Shown here: positions 24,512 to 33,036 of the stretch, in pieces
Numbering within the stretch: position 1 is the stretch's first letter
Layout of the letters: every line of letters begins with the position of its first letter
From: Reyranella massiliensis 521
GTDB lineage: Bacteria > Pseudomonadota > Alphaproteobacteria > Reyranellales > Reyranellaceae
Direction: 5' to 3'
DNA length: 64,000 nucleotides
Assembly (NCBI RefSeq): GCF_000312425.1
Contig: NZ_HE997181.1
Coordinates: 5,317,788 to 5,381,787 of the forward strand
The notes under the pieces: model-generated
What the model saw: the letters and a program-made list of their open reading frames with translations, nothing else
Told to the model about the DNA's origin: nothing
The model's database searches: none
Made by a program: the position numbers and the translations under genes

Positions 24512-26851
24512 GTGGCTTCCATTCAGGCGCGTATTGCCGAAGAGCTCGGGGTCAAGGAACAGCAGGTCCAGGCCGCGGCCGATCTGCTGGATGGCGGGGC
24601 AACGGTCCCTTTCATCGCGCGCTACCGTAAGGAAGTCACCGGATCGCTGGACGATGTGCAGCTGCGCACGCTCGAGGAGCGGCTGCGGTACCTGCGCGAG
24701 CTGGAAGCGCGGCGCAAGGTCATCCTCGATTCCGTGCGCGAACAGGGCAAGCTCGACGCCAAGCTCGAAGCGGCGATCCTGGCGGCCGACAGCAAGGGTC
24801 GCCTTGAAGACATTTATCTTCCCTACAAGCCTAAGCGCCGCACCAAAGCCGAGATTGCCAAGGAGGCGGGCCTCGAACCGCTGGCGGACCTGCTGCTGAA
24901 GGAGCCGCAGCATGTGCCGCAGACCAGCGCGGAGCCTTTTGTTTCGGCCGAGAAGAACGTCGCCGACGTCGCGGCGGCGCTGGACGGCGCGCGTGCCATT
25001 CTCACCGAACGTTTTGCCGAGAATGCCGACCTGATCGGCGCCCTGCGCGAGGAATTCTGGGCCAATGCGCGCCTCAAGTCCGAGGTGCGCGAGGGCAAGA
25101 AGGAAGCCGGCGCCAAGTTCAGCGACTATTTCGATTTCTCGGAAGCCTTCGGCAAGATGCCGTCGCATCGCGTGCTGGCGCTGTTCCGTGGCGAGCGGGA
25201 AGACATTCTCGGCCTGACGGTCGAGCCGGACGATCCCGCGACGCGCCCTCCCGTCAGCCTTTACGAACAGCGCATCATGCGCACCTACGGCATCGCCGAT
25301 CAGGGACGGCCGGGCGACAAATGGCTTGCCGACACCGTGCGCTGGGCATGGCGCACGAAGATCTTCGTTACGCTCTCGATCGATCTCAGGCTGCGCCTGT
25401 GGAACGGGGCTGAGGAAGAAGCCGTGCGCGTATTCGCGGCCAACCTGCGCGACCTGCTGCTTGCTGCGCCGGCCGGCGCCCGGCCGACCTTGGGGCTGGA
25501 TCCCGGCTTCCGCACCGGCGTGAAGGTCGCGGTTGTCGACGCTACCGGCAAGGTGGTGGCGACCAGCACGATCTTCCCGCACGAACCGCAGCGGCGTTGG
25601 GACGAGGCGCTGGCCATCCTGGCGAGGCTCGTGCGCGAGCATAAGGTGGAGCTGATCGCCATCGGCAACGGCACTGCCTCGCGCGAAACCGACAAGCTCG
25701 CCATCGAGCTGGTGAAGGGGCTGTCGGATCTCAAGCTGCACAAGATCGTGGTGTCGGAGGCCGGCGCCTCGGTCTATTCGGCGTCGGCCTATGCGTCGGA
25801 GGAACTGCCCGGCCTCGACGTGACCTTGCGCGGTGCGGTGTCGATCGCGCGCCGACTGCAGGACCCGCTGGCGGAACTGGTGAAGATCGATCCGAAGTCG
25901 ATCGGCGTCGGCCAGTACCAGCACGATCTCAGCGAATTCAAGCTGTCGCGCTCGCTCGATGCCGTGGTCGAGGACTGCGTGAACGGCGTGGGCGTGGACC
26001 TTAACACGGCATCCGCACCGCTGCTGGCACGCGTGTCGGGCATCGGCCAGGGGCTGGCGCAGAGCATCGTGTCCCATCGCGATACACATGGCCGGTTCAA
26101 GTCGCGCAAGATGCTGAAGGACGTGCCGCGACTCGGTCCCAAGGCGTTCGAGCAATGCGCCGGCTTCCTGCGGATCACCGGCGGCGAGGATCCGCTCGAC
26201 GCTTCGGCGGTGCATCCCGAATCCTATCCGGTGGTGCGCCGGATCATCGACACCACCAAGAGCGACATCGGCAGTCTGATCGGCAATGCGTCCGTCCTGC
26301 GCGGGCTCTCGCCGGCGTCGTTCGTCGACGACAAGTTCGGCCTGCCGACCGTCACCGACATCCTGCGCGAGCTTGAAAAGCCGGGACGCGATCCGCGGCC
26401 GGCCTTCAAGACGGCGGAGTTCAAGGCCGGGGTCGAGACGCTGAACGATCTTGAGCCCGGCATGGTGCTGGAAGGCGTCGTCACGAACGTTGCGGCGTTC
26501 GGGGCCTTCGTCGATATCGGCGTGCACCAGGACGGCCTGGTGCATGTGTCGGCGATGTCCAAGACCTTCGTGAAGGATCCCCGCGCGGTAGTGAAGTCGG
26601 GCGACGTGGTGCGCGTGAAGGTGCTGGAGGTCGACAAGCCGCGCAAGCGCATCAGTCTGACCCTGCGGCTCGACGACCAGCCGGGAAGCCAGCCGGCGCG
26701 CACGGCCGGCGCCGACCGCGGACCCGGTCGAGGCGCCCATTCGGGCGCCGCGGGGCGTAGTCACGGCGGCCAGCAGGCCGGCAAGGCAAGCTCTCCCGGC
26801 GGCGCGATGGCGGACGCCTTGCGGCGGGCCGGCCTCGGCGCGCGCAACTGA
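24512..26851 (+). CDS. tex: RNA-binding transcription accessory protein Tex
   Basis: The 779-residue protein has the Tex domain order: N-terminal helical region (IAEELGVKEQQVQAAADLLDGGATVPFIARYRKEVTG), YqgF/RuvC-like domain (TLGLDPGFRTGVKVAVVD and LIAIGNGTASRETD), helix-hairpin-helix region (NTASAPLLARVSGIGQGLAQSIV..LKDVPRLGPKAFEQCAGFLRI) and S1 domain (GMVLEGVVTNVAAFGAFVDIGVHQDGLVHVSAM). It ends in a Gly/Ala/Arg-rich tail. Tex binds RNA and contacts transcribing polymerase. GTG 24512 follows AGGAGGT by 8 nt; an in-frame TTG at 24509 is the alternative. Confidence 0.97.
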   Translation: MASIQARIAEELGVKEQQVQAAADLLDGGATVPFIARYRKEVTGSLDDVQLRTLEERLRYLRELEARRKVILDSVREQGKLDAKLEAAILAADSKGRLEDIYLPYKPKRRTKAEIAKEAGLEPLADLLLKEPQHVPQTSAEPFVSAEKNVADVAAALDGARAILTERFAENADLIGALREEFWANARLKSEVREGKKEAGAKFSDYFDFSEAFGKMPSHRVLALFRGEREDILGLTVEPDDPATRPPVSLYEQRIMRTYGIADQGRPGDKWLADTVRWAWRTKIFVTLSIDLRLRLWNGAEEEAVRVFAANLRDLLLAAPAGARPTLGLDPGFRTGVKVAVVDATGKVVATSTIFPHEPQRRWDEALAILARLVREHKVELIAIGNGTASRETDKLAIELVKGLSDLKLHKIVVSEAGASVYSASAYASEELPGLDVTLRGAVSIARRLQDPLAELVKIDPKSIGVGQYQHDLSEFKLSRSLDAVVEDCVNGVGVDLNTASAPLLARVSGIGQGLAQSIVSHRDTHGRFKSRKMLKDVPRLGPKAFEQCAGFLRITGGEDPLDASAVHPESYPVVRRIIDTTKSDIGSLIGNASVLRGLSPASFVDDKFGLPTVTDILRELEKPGRDPRPAFKTAEFKAGVETLNDLEPGMVLEGVVTNVAAFGAFVDIGVHQDGLVHVSAMSKTFVKDPRAVVKSGDVVRVKVLEVDKPRKRISLTLRLDDQPGSQPARTAGADRGPGRGAHSGAAGRSHGGQQAGKASSPGGAMADALRRAGLGARN

Positions 26852-26920
26852 ACGCCTTGATCGGGTCGATGGCGTCCGCCGCGCGGCCGGTTTACGTCCG
26901 GCTTCGCTGAAGCCCGACGC

Positions 26921-27664
26921 TTAGCGCGCGATCCACGCTTCGTAGTCGCGCGCGACTTCTTCGACGGCGGTGTCGTAGAAGCGCTTGCCGTGTTCGGGCG
27001 TCGCCTGGTTGGGGTCCGAGCCGATGCGGCCGTCGGGGAAGGTGCGGCGATAATCCTCGGCGTCGGCAAACGAGCCGTTGGGTGCGATGCGCGGCTCCAT
27101 CTGCTTCTGCTGCATTGTCTCGGGATACTTGTACCAGGTGAGCGCCACTTCCGAGGCCGTGGCGTGGCTGCCTTCGCCGACCGGATACAGTTCCTGGCTG
27201 AGGCGCTTGATGCCGGGACCGTCCCACCAGTTGCGCAGGGCACACTTGATGGAGGGCTGGTTGCTGAGCTTCTCCATCGAGCGCTCGGCGTAGATTTCGG
27301 AGAAGGCTGCCGTCACCGTGGCGATGTTACCGCCATGCCCGTTCACGAAGAAGAAGCGGGTGAAGCCGTGCCGTGCCAGCGACACGACCGTATCGCGCAC
27401 GACGGCGATCAGGGTCGTGGGCCGGAGCGTCACGGAGCCGGCGAAAGCCAAGTGATGTTGGGCCATGCCGACCGAGATGGTCGGTGCGACCAGCGCGCCC
27501 GCCTTTTCGCCAGCGCCGCGGGCGATCATCTCGGCGGTCAGCGCATCGGTCCCGATCAGGCCGGTCGGCCCATGCTGCTCGGTCGAGCCGATCGGGATGA
27601 TGATGCCGGTCTTGGTCTTGAGGTAATCGTCGACGAACTGCCAAGTCTTGAGCTGAAGCTGCAC
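26921..27664 (-). CDS. Creatininase-family metalloenzyme
   Basis: The 247-residue protein has the creatininase motif set: PIGSTEQHGPTGLIGTDALTAEMIARGAG (Glu, His and Asp metal ligands), GMAQHHLAFAGSVTLRPTTL and FFFVNGHGGNIATVTAAF. Relatives hydrolyse creatinine, an amide in riboflavin/F420 synthesis or mycofactocin peptides; the substrate here is unknown. The start is GTG 27664. Its AGGAG ribosome binding site lies inside the 3' arm of a perfect 7-bp hairpin (27677-27697), which could limit translation. Confidence 0.88.
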   Translation of the reverse strand: MQLQLKTWQFVDDYLKTKTGIIIPIGSTEQHGPTGLIGTDALTAEMIARGAGEKAGALVAPTISVGMAQHHLAFAGSVTLRPTTLIAVVRDTVVSLARHGFTRFFFVNGHGGNIATVTAAFSEIYAERSMEKLSNQPSIKCALRNWWDGPGIKRLSQELYPVGEGSHATASEVALTWYKYPETMQQKQMEPRIAPNGSFADAEDYRRTFPDGRIGSDPNQATPEHGKRFYDTAVEEVARDYEAWIAR

Positions 27665-27676
27665 GAAACGAAACTC

Positions 27677-27697
27677 CTGTGGAATTTGCCCACAGGA
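27677..27697 (-). promoter_or_regulatory. Hairpin covering the creatininase ribosome binding site
   Basis: CCTGTGG (27677-27683) and CCACAGG (27691-27697) form a perfect 7-bp stem with a 7-nt loop. On the message the arm nearest the gene reads CCACAGG and runs into AGGAG, so the hairpin holds part of the Shine-Dalgarno. No T-run follows it, so it is not a terminator. Confidence 0.5.
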
Positions 27698-27727
27698 TGC
27701 TTCGCCCGTGATGATCAGGCAAGGCGC

Positions 27728-28351
27728 TCAGCTTGCCGGCACGACCTTCGCGCCGAGGCGCCGGCGGTCGAGGTCGGCCAAGGCCTTGTCGCGTGCGTCG
27801 GTGAGCTTCTTGACCTCGATCGTGCACAGCTCGCGATTGCCGGAATTGCAGCGCGTTTCGATTGTCTTGATCTCGGCGTTGGCACCTTCCTCGATCCGCG
27901 ACCTGATCCCGGCATAATGGGCATCGCGCGCTTCGTCGCTTGGAAAGCTTGCCGGCGTGAGTACGATCAGGACCCGGTCCGGGTACTTGTTGTTGGCGCC
28001 GGAGGCCGCGTCGACAACCACGCCGACCAGGCCGCCCAGCAGGAGATTGCCCACTGTGGCGCCGGTGAAGCTCGATACCAGAACCTCGTTCGATTGTTCG
28101 TAGCCCTCCTGCGTGCAGCTCACGATGACATTGTCCTTCGAGCGGGCAATATTGACCCGACCCGGCGTCGGCTTGACGACGCCGATGTTGGCGCCCAGCC
28201 GGTCGATTTTGCATTCGGCCCCCGACGGCTGGGATTCGACCAGCACGTCCTGGGTCGTGCCGCCGACCACGGTTGCACAAGCCGACGCGGCAAATCCCAT
28301 GGCGACAACAGCCATCAGGCGGCCCATTGCCGCCAACGTCCCACCACTCAC
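27728..28351 (-). CDS. Putative lipoprotein of unknown function
   Basis: The 207-residue protein has a lipoprotein signal ending GFAASAC (Cys25), then a beta-rich domain (GTTQDVLVESQPSGAECKIDRLGANIGVVKPTPGRVNI) resembling PEGA-type or translation-associated surface domains, a hydrophobic glycine-rich segment (GATVGNLLLGGLVGVVVDAASG) and a charged C-terminal coil. The GTG start at 28351 was chosen for the strong GGGAGGAAAG upstream. Envelope location is supported; the function is unknown. It is followed leftward by the creatininase gene at 63 nt. Confidence 0.72.
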   Translation of the reverse strand: MSGGTLAAMGRLMAVVAMGFAASACATVVGGTTQDVLVESQPSGAECKIDRLGANIGVVKPTPGRVNIARSKDNVIVSCTQEGYEQSNEVLVSSFTGATVGNLLLGGLVGVVVDAASGANNKYPDRVLIVLTPASFPSDEARDAHYAGIRSRIEEGANAEIKTIETRCNSGNRELCTIEVKKLTDARDKALADLDRRRLGAKVVPAS

Positions 28352-28426
28352 TTTGCTTTCCTCCCTGGCCGCTAAGCCGGCCTGGAGGAACACTACTTTA
28401 ACGATATGGAACGAATCAAGTACGAC

Positions 28427-29596
28427 TTATGATTGCGCTGGTGTCTCGCCCAGGTTGCCTTCGCTGTTGATCAGCAGCACGCGCGATTGCCTGTCGAGTC
28501 CTAGCGCTTTGAAGGCCGCTTCGTCGGTGCAGGCGCGGACGAGCCCGGCGAGGCCGGCGCATCCCGACGGGCCGGACTCAATGGCGGGATCGTTCTCCAG
28601 GGGATTGGCGAAGAGGTGGCGCGCCGGCATCACATCGTCTTCCTCGATGGTCATGAACCAGTCGGTCGCCTCGCCGACGACCGGCCAGGTGAGGGGCGAG
28701 ATTTCGCGACAGGCGAGGCCGCCCATGACCGTGTCGGCATTGCCGCTGGCGAGCATCGGCTTGCCGGCGAGGTTGCTCTGGAACCAGCAATCTGCGCTCG
28801 CCGGCTCGACGACGACGAAGATTGGCCGCCTGTCGCAGACCGCCCAGAGATAGCCGATTACCGCAGCGGCCAGCCCGCCGACGCCGGCCTGGACGAAGAC
28901 ATGGCTGGGCGCCACGCCCCATTGATCGACAGCCGCCTCGTGGGCCAGCACGGTGTAGCCGCGCATGACACTCTTCGGCACCCGCTCGTAGTCTTCCCAC
29001 GAGGTGTCGGAGATGATTGTCCAGCCGTTCCTCTCGGATTGCCGGCGGCATTCGGCGACGGCGGTATCGTAGTCGCCGTCGACCCGGATCACCTCGGCGC
29101 CGCGGGCACGGATCGCGGCCTCCTTCGCCGCGCTGGTGAATTTCGGCAGGAAGACGACGCAGCGGTTGCCGAACAGCTTGGCGCCGGCGGCGACCGAGCG
29201 GCCGTGGTTGCCCGAGCTGGCCGTAGCGAAGACGTACTGGCTGGTAATGTCGCGGTCTTGGCCCTGCATCACCTGCTCGAAGCTCGCGGAGCGGTGATGG
29301 GCCTCGCCGATCGCGCCGGAGAGCTCGTTGTAGACGGCGAGCACGCCGCCCAGCGCCTTGAAGGCGCCGAAGCCAAAACGCTGGCTCTCGTCCTTGACCC
29401 TGATCTCGCCCACGCCCAGCCGTTCGGCCAGCGCCGGCAGCTCGTACAGCGGCGTCGGCTTGTGTGCAGGGCATTTCCTGAGATCCTCGCAGAGCTCGGG
29501 AATGCCGTTGGGATTGATCACCCGCTGCTGCTCGCTGCCGAATTCGAGGTTGCGCTTGGCGCGGGGGTTGGGGGCCAGCCAGGGAGGGGTCGTCAT
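28427..29596 (-). CDS. dpaL: Diaminopropionate ammonia-lyase
   Basis: The 389-residue fold-type II PLP enzyme cleaves 2,3-diaminopropionate to pyruvate and ammonia. The PLP lysine lies in VKDESQRFGFGAFKALGG (about residue 80), the phosphate loop in TASSGNHGRSVAAGAKLFG, with GAEVIRVDGDYD and FVQAGVGGLAAAVIGYL further on. N-terminal PNPRAKRNLEFG..RCPAHKPTPLYELPALA-like spacing fits the DAPAL family better than threonine dehydratase. ATG 29596 is 46 nt from the divergent gene at 29642. Confidence 0.9.
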   Translation of the reverse strand: MTTPPWLAPNPRAKRNLEFGSEQQRVINPNGIPELCEDLRKCPAHKPTPLYELPALAERLGVGEIRVKDESQRFGFGAFKALGGVLAVYNELSGAIGEAHHRSASFEQVMQGQDRDITSQYVFATASSGNHGRSVAAGAKLFGNRCVVFLPKFTSAAKEAAIRARGAEVIRVDGDYDTAVAECRRQSERNGWTIISDTSWEDYERVPKSVMRGYTVLAHEAAVDQWGVAPSHVFVQAGVGGLAAAVIGYLWAVCDRRPIFVVVEPASADCWFQSNLAGKPMLASGNADTVMGGLACREISPLTWPVVGEATDWFMTIEEDDVMPARHLFANPLENDPAIESGPSGCAGLAGLVRACTDEAAFKALGLDRQSRVLLINSEGNLGETPAQS

Positions 29597-29641
29597 GCAG
29601 GGGTCATAGCATGCTATGGTCTGGGAAACGGAGAGCAGACC

Positions 29642-29908
29642 ATGAAAGTGAATGTCGAAGTGACCTGCACACCCGAAGAGGCCCGCGCCTTTTTCGGCCT
29701 GCCCGACATCAAGCCGATGCAGGACCGCATCATGGGCGAGATCGAGGAACGCCTGCGTTCCAGCCTGGGCGCGATGAATCCGGAGACGGTGTTCAAGACC
29801 TGGCTGCCCGCGTCCATGCAGGGCATCGACCAGATGCAGCAGATGCAGCAGGCGTTCTGGAGCCAGCTGGCCAACATTGCGACCGGCACGGGCGGCAAGA
29901 AGGAATAG
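29642..29908 (+). CDS. DUF6489-like small conserved protein
   Basis: The 88-residue protein begins MKVNVEVTCTPEEARAFFGLPDIKPMQDRIMGEIEERL and ends with a Met/Gln-rich helix (QGIDQMQQMQQAFWSQLA). This resembles an alphaproteobacterial family I recall as DUF6489; function is unknown. It is helical and soluble, with no signal peptide. GGAGAGCAG lies upstream. The [2Fe-2S] protein gene begins 7 nt after it, so the two are an operon. Confidence 0.82.
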   Translation: MKVNVEVTCTPEEARAFFGLPDIKPMQDRIMGEIEERLRSSLGAMNPETVFKTWLPASMQGIDQMQQMQQAFWSQLANIATGTGGKKE

Positions 29909-29915
29909 CGTGACC

Positions 29916-30302
29916 ATGAGCCAGCGCGACAAGCCAGCCGATCCCAAGCCCTATTACGAAGCCCACGTCTTCTGCTGCACCAACCGTCGTCCTGCCGGCC
30001 ATCCGCGGGGCTGCTGCGCCGAGAAGGGCGGCGAGGCGCTGCGGGATCACATGAAGAGCCGCGCCAAGGCGCTCGGTCTCAAGAACGTGCGCATCAACAA
30101 TGCCGGCTGCCTCGACCGCTGCGAACTGGGGCCGACGCTGGTCATCTATCCCGAAGGCGTCTGGTACACGGTGCCGACCAAGGAAGACATCGACGAGGTG
30201 CTGGAAACGCATCTCGTGAAGGGCGGCCGGGTCGAGCGGTTGATGCTGCAGCCCAACGAAAAGCTGCCCTCGGATCGCAAGGTACCGACAACGGTCGGGT
30301 AA
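29916..30302 (+). CDS. Thioredoxin-like [2Fe-2S] ferredoxin
   Basis: The 128-residue protein has AHVFCCTNRRPAGHPRGCC near the N-terminus and INNAGCLDRCELGPTLVIYPEGVWY in the middle. These provide the four-cysteine set of thioredoxin-like [2Fe-2S] proteins of the NuoE/Shethna type. It probably carries electrons, but its partners are unknown. ATG 29916 gives MSQRDKPADPKPYYEAHVF. Its gene converges, 11 nt apart, with a gene whose C-terminal domain is a second member of the same fold. Confidence 0.9.
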   Translation: MSQRDKPADPKPYYEAHVFCCTNRRPAGHPRGCCAEKGGEALRDHMKSRAKALGLKNVRINNAGCLDRCELGPTLVIYPEGVWYTVPTKEDIDEVLETHLVKGGRVERLMLQPNEKLPSDRKVPTTVG

Positions 30303-30313
30303 CTGCTGCTCCG

Positions 30314-31060
30314 TCAGCCGCGCAATCGCTGCTTGGTGCCGGTGGGCAGATAGGCGAGGTCCTCGACGACCTCGCCGTGCAGCAGATGACGTTCGACGAT
30401 GCGGTCGACGCCCGACTCGTCGATGCCACCATAGTAGGTGCCTTCGGGCCAGACCTGCAGGACGGGGGCGAGCGAGCAGGGGCCGAGGCAGCTCGTCTTG
30501 GCGCTCATCGTGCCCTCGCCGGTCGTGCGCAGCGAGAGCCGCTTCTGCTCGTTGCGCAGATGACCCCAGATCGTCTCTGCCCCGGCGCGGATGCAAGGGC
30601 CACCCTGACAGACCAGCACGCGACGGCGTTGGACCGGCACGACTGATCCTTCGAGCGCTGGCGGCGTCGCCACTTTCTCGACCATCGACGCGTCCGCGTC
30701 CGTGGTGCCGACGGTGGCGGCCAGCAGTTCGCGCATCGCTGCCTGCCGACTGAGTGCGGGCGCGATCCGGATCTCCGGCCAGGGCCGCTTATCGACGCCC
30801 TGCCAGCGTTGCAGGGAACGCTTCACGCCGGTGACGAAGCTCGGCTCGACGGGCACGAGGATCGGCAGGATCAGCACGGGCTCCGGCGTCTGCGCCAGCT
30901 CGTCCATCGCTGATCGGAGCGAGGGGGTGCCTTCCTCGGCGAAGGCGAAGAGCACGCGGGCGACGCCTGGCAAGGAGGCGGTCTGATCGCGCAGCCCTTC
31001 CATCTCGCGCAAGGCAGCGCCCGACGTGGCCGAGCGGGCCAGCAGCAGGATGTTCTTCAT
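30314..31060 (-). CDS. CbiX-like domain fused to a [2Fe-2S] ferredoxin domain
   Basis: The 248-residue protein has an N-terminal half (about 1-135) that resembles the chelatase fold of CbiX/SirB (MKNILLLARSATSGAALREMEGL..VLILPILVPVEPSFV). The C-terminal half is a thioredoxin-like ferredoxin: VLVCQGGPCIRAGAETIW and TSCLGPCSLAPVLQVWPEGTYYGG supply four cysteines. The histidines that insert metal in CbiX (the HGSR motif and a second His) are absent, so chelatase activity is doubtful. It could be a redox or metal-sensing adaptor. ATG 31060 was chosen for family fit. Confidence 0.75.
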   Translation of the reverse strand: MKNILLLARSATSGAALREMEGLRDQTASLPGVARVLFAFAEEGTPSLRSAMDELAQTPEPVLILPILVPVEPSFVTGVKRSLQRWQGVDKRPWPEIRIAPALSRQAAMRELLAATVGTTDADASMVEKVATPPALEGSVVPVQRRRVLVCQGGPCIRAGAETIWGHLRNEQKRLSLRTTGEGTMSAKTSCLGPCSLAPVLQVWPEGTYYGGIDESGVDRIVERHLLHGEVVEDLAYLPTGTKQRLRG

Positions 31061-31076
31061 CGAGAACGATGGAGTG

Positions 31077-31799
31077 CTATTCGACCAGCTCGGCGAGGCG
31101 CTTGATGATGCGCGACGGCGTAGCCGCCGCCTGTGAGGGCACGCCCGCCTCGAACGGGTCGTACCAGATGCCGCACATGCCCAGAGCCTGCGGCGCCACG
31201 ACTTCCCATTCGTAGTTGTCGCCGACCATCCAGGCGTCGGCAGCGTCGACACCCAGCCGCTCCAGGGCGTGACGATAGACGGCAAGCTCGGGCTTGCCCT
31301 GGCCGAACTCACCCTCGATCTGGATGTGATGGAAGCGATGGGCCAGCTCGAAGCGCTCGATCTTGGCGCGCTGCGTGGCCGCCGCGCCGTTGGTTACCAG
31401 CGCCAGCCGAACGCCGGCATCGCGCAACGCGTCGACCGTCGCGTGGGCGTCGGGATAGAGCCGGTATTCCTGGCGGCGCAGTTCGGTGAAGGAATCGGCG
31501 ATGCGGTCGGCCAGCGCATCGTCGGGCCGGCCCAGCCGGGCGAGACCGCGACGTACCGAGAGTCGGCGGGCGCCGGGAATATCGAGCCGCCACTTTGCGG
31601 CCGCGAGAGAGTCGCTCCAGAAGGCGCGCGCTTCCTCCATCACGGCGGCCCGCACGCGCTCGATGGCGGCGGGGTCGTGGGCGTCGAGATGAGCGGCGAA
31701 GACATTGAGCAACCGTGTCCACGCCTCTTCGGGCTGGGCGTAGGCGCGGATCAGCGTGTCGTCGAGGTCGAACAGGATCGCACGGGGCAGGGCAGACAT
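31077..31799 (-). CDS. HAD-superfamily hydrolase
   Basis: The 240-residue phosphatase-like protein has HAD motif I (AILFDLDDTLI, nucleophile Asp11), a helical cap at about residues 20-95, motif II (LALVTNGAA), the motif III lysine (FGQGKPELAVYRHAL) and motif IV (AWMVGDNYEWEVVAPQALGM). This is the YjjG/NANP-like branch, with small phosphorylated metabolites as substrates. It lies 16 nt from both flanking leftward genes, suggesting an operon with the LppC-like and CbiX-like genes. Confidence 0.92.
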   Translation of the reverse strand: MSALPRAILFDLDDTLIRAYAQPEEAWTRLLNVFAAHLDAHDPAAIERVRAAVMEEARAFWSDSLAAAKWRLDIPGARRLSVRRGLARLGRPDDALADRIADSFTELRRQEYRLYPDAHATVDALRDAGVRLALVTNGAAATQRAKIERFELAHRFHHIQIEGEFGQGKPELAVYRHALERLGVDAADAWMVGDNYEWEVVAPQALGMCGIWYDPFEAGVPSQAAATPSRIIKRLAELVE

Positions 31800-31815
31800 C
31801 GTTGGTTCGCAATCG

Positions 31816-32988
31816 TCAGTTGGTCGGCCGGTCCGCGAAGCTCGTGGCGGCTGGGCTCACGACCACGCCGCGGTCGCCCTGGATTTCGATGACCGCCAGC
31901 GCGCGCTCGGAGCGGCCGTCGGGGAAGAATCGGAAAATGCCGTCGACGCCCGACCAGCCGCTGGGATTGGTGATGGCCTCGGCCGAGAAGTCTCCGCCGG
32001 GCTTCAGGCGCGCGAGGTGTCCGGCCAGCGCGACACCGTCATAGGCGAGCGTGGCGAGCCGATGGGGCGGGCGGCCGTAGGTCGAGGCGAACTTGCGCTC
32101 GAAGTCGGCGCGTCGCGCCGGATCGGGGGCGGCATACCAGGCGCCGCGCAGCATGCTTTCGTTGCCGATGCTCGGCGTATCCCACACGCCGGTGCCGATG
32201 AACTGCACGGCGCGGCCGTCGATGCCCGCGGTTGCGAGCGCAGCCAGCACGGCCGACACGCGTGGCGGCGCCACCGGCACCAGGATGGCGAGCTTGCCCT
32301 CGCCTTTGGTTCCCTCGGCAAGGCGACGCGCCGGTGTGGCAAGGTCGTGTGCGTTTGCGTCGAAAAACTCGACGCCGACCACCGAGCCACCGCGCACCGC
32401 GACGTGGCTCTCAAGGGTGCGCACCATCTGCTCGCCGTACGAAGTCTGCGGCGCGAAGGTGGCGAACCGCCGGATACCCGACTCGATGGCCTTGTCGACG
32501 ACGCGGCGAACCTGCGGCGGCGCCGCGATGCCCATGATCCAGACGCCGCGCTGCGCGACCTGCTCGTCGTTGGAGAAAGAGATGACATTGGCGCCGCCCT
32601 GGCTGACCAGCGGCACCAGCGCGGTTGCCGATGTGCCGTAGAGCGGTCCCAGAACCAGGGCAGCTCCGTCGGTGCGGGCTTTGCGATAGGCCTCGACCGC
32701 GGAGTCGGCGCTATCTCCGCTATCGTAGGCGGAAAGCGCCAGATCCTTGGCGCCGGTGTCGAACAGCGCCATCTCTGCAGCCTGTTGCATCTGTTGGCCA
32801 ATCGGCGCGGCCCGGCCGCTGAGCGGCAGCAGCAAGGCGATGCGGGCCTTACCGGATGCCGTGGTCGATGAGCCGATCTGCGGCGCAGTCGTCGTGATCG
32901 AAGCAGGCGTGCTAGTCTTTGGCGAGCCGCCGCAGGCGCCCAGCAGGAAGGCAGAGGCGGTGATCGCGAAAAGAGACCTGCGCATCAT
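31816..32988 (-). CDS. LppC/LpoA-like lipoprotein, periplasmic-binding-fold activator of penicillin-binding proteins
   Basis: The 390-residue protein starts MMRRSLFAITASAFLLGAC, a lipoprotein signal with Cys19, then a type-1 periplasmic-binding fold: KARIALLLPLSGRAAPIGQQMQQAAEMALFD, LVLGPLYGTSATALVPLVSQGGANVISFSNDE and QTSYGEQMVRTLESHVAVRGG. It corresponds to the C-terminal module of LpoA, which stimulates PBP1a; the alphaproteobacterial forms lack the TPR module. It is divergent from rsmI with 48 nt between starts, the conserved lpoA-rsmI-yraN arrangement. Confidence 0.88.
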   Translation of the reverse strand: MMRRSLFAITASAFLLGACGGSPKTSTPASITTTAPQIGSSTTASGKARIALLLPLSGRAAPIGQQMQQAAEMALFDTGAKDLALSAYDSGDSADSAVEAYRKARTDGAALVLGPLYGTSATALVPLVSQGGANVISFSNDEQVAQRGVWIMGIAAPPQVRRVVDKAIESGIRRFATFAPQTSYGEQMVRTLESHVAVRGGSVVGVEFFDANAHDLATPARRLAEGTKGEGKLAILVPVAPPRVSAVLAALATAGIDGRAVQFIGTGVWDTPSIGNESMLRGAWYAAPDPARRADFERKFASTYGRPPHRLATLAYDGVALAGHLARLKPGGDFSAEAITNPSGWSGVDGIFRFFPDGRSERALAVIEIQGDRGVVVSPAATSFADRPTN

Positions 32989-33036
32989 CGGTGCGAAACT
33001 CCGGCAAATGGCTGCGGAAGGACGGAAACGGACAGC

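Noticed and set aside
24311..26764. Reading frame of 817 codons antisense to tex
   Set aside because: A shadow of tex; no ribosome binding site, no conserved motif, and its composition mirrors the complementary codons.
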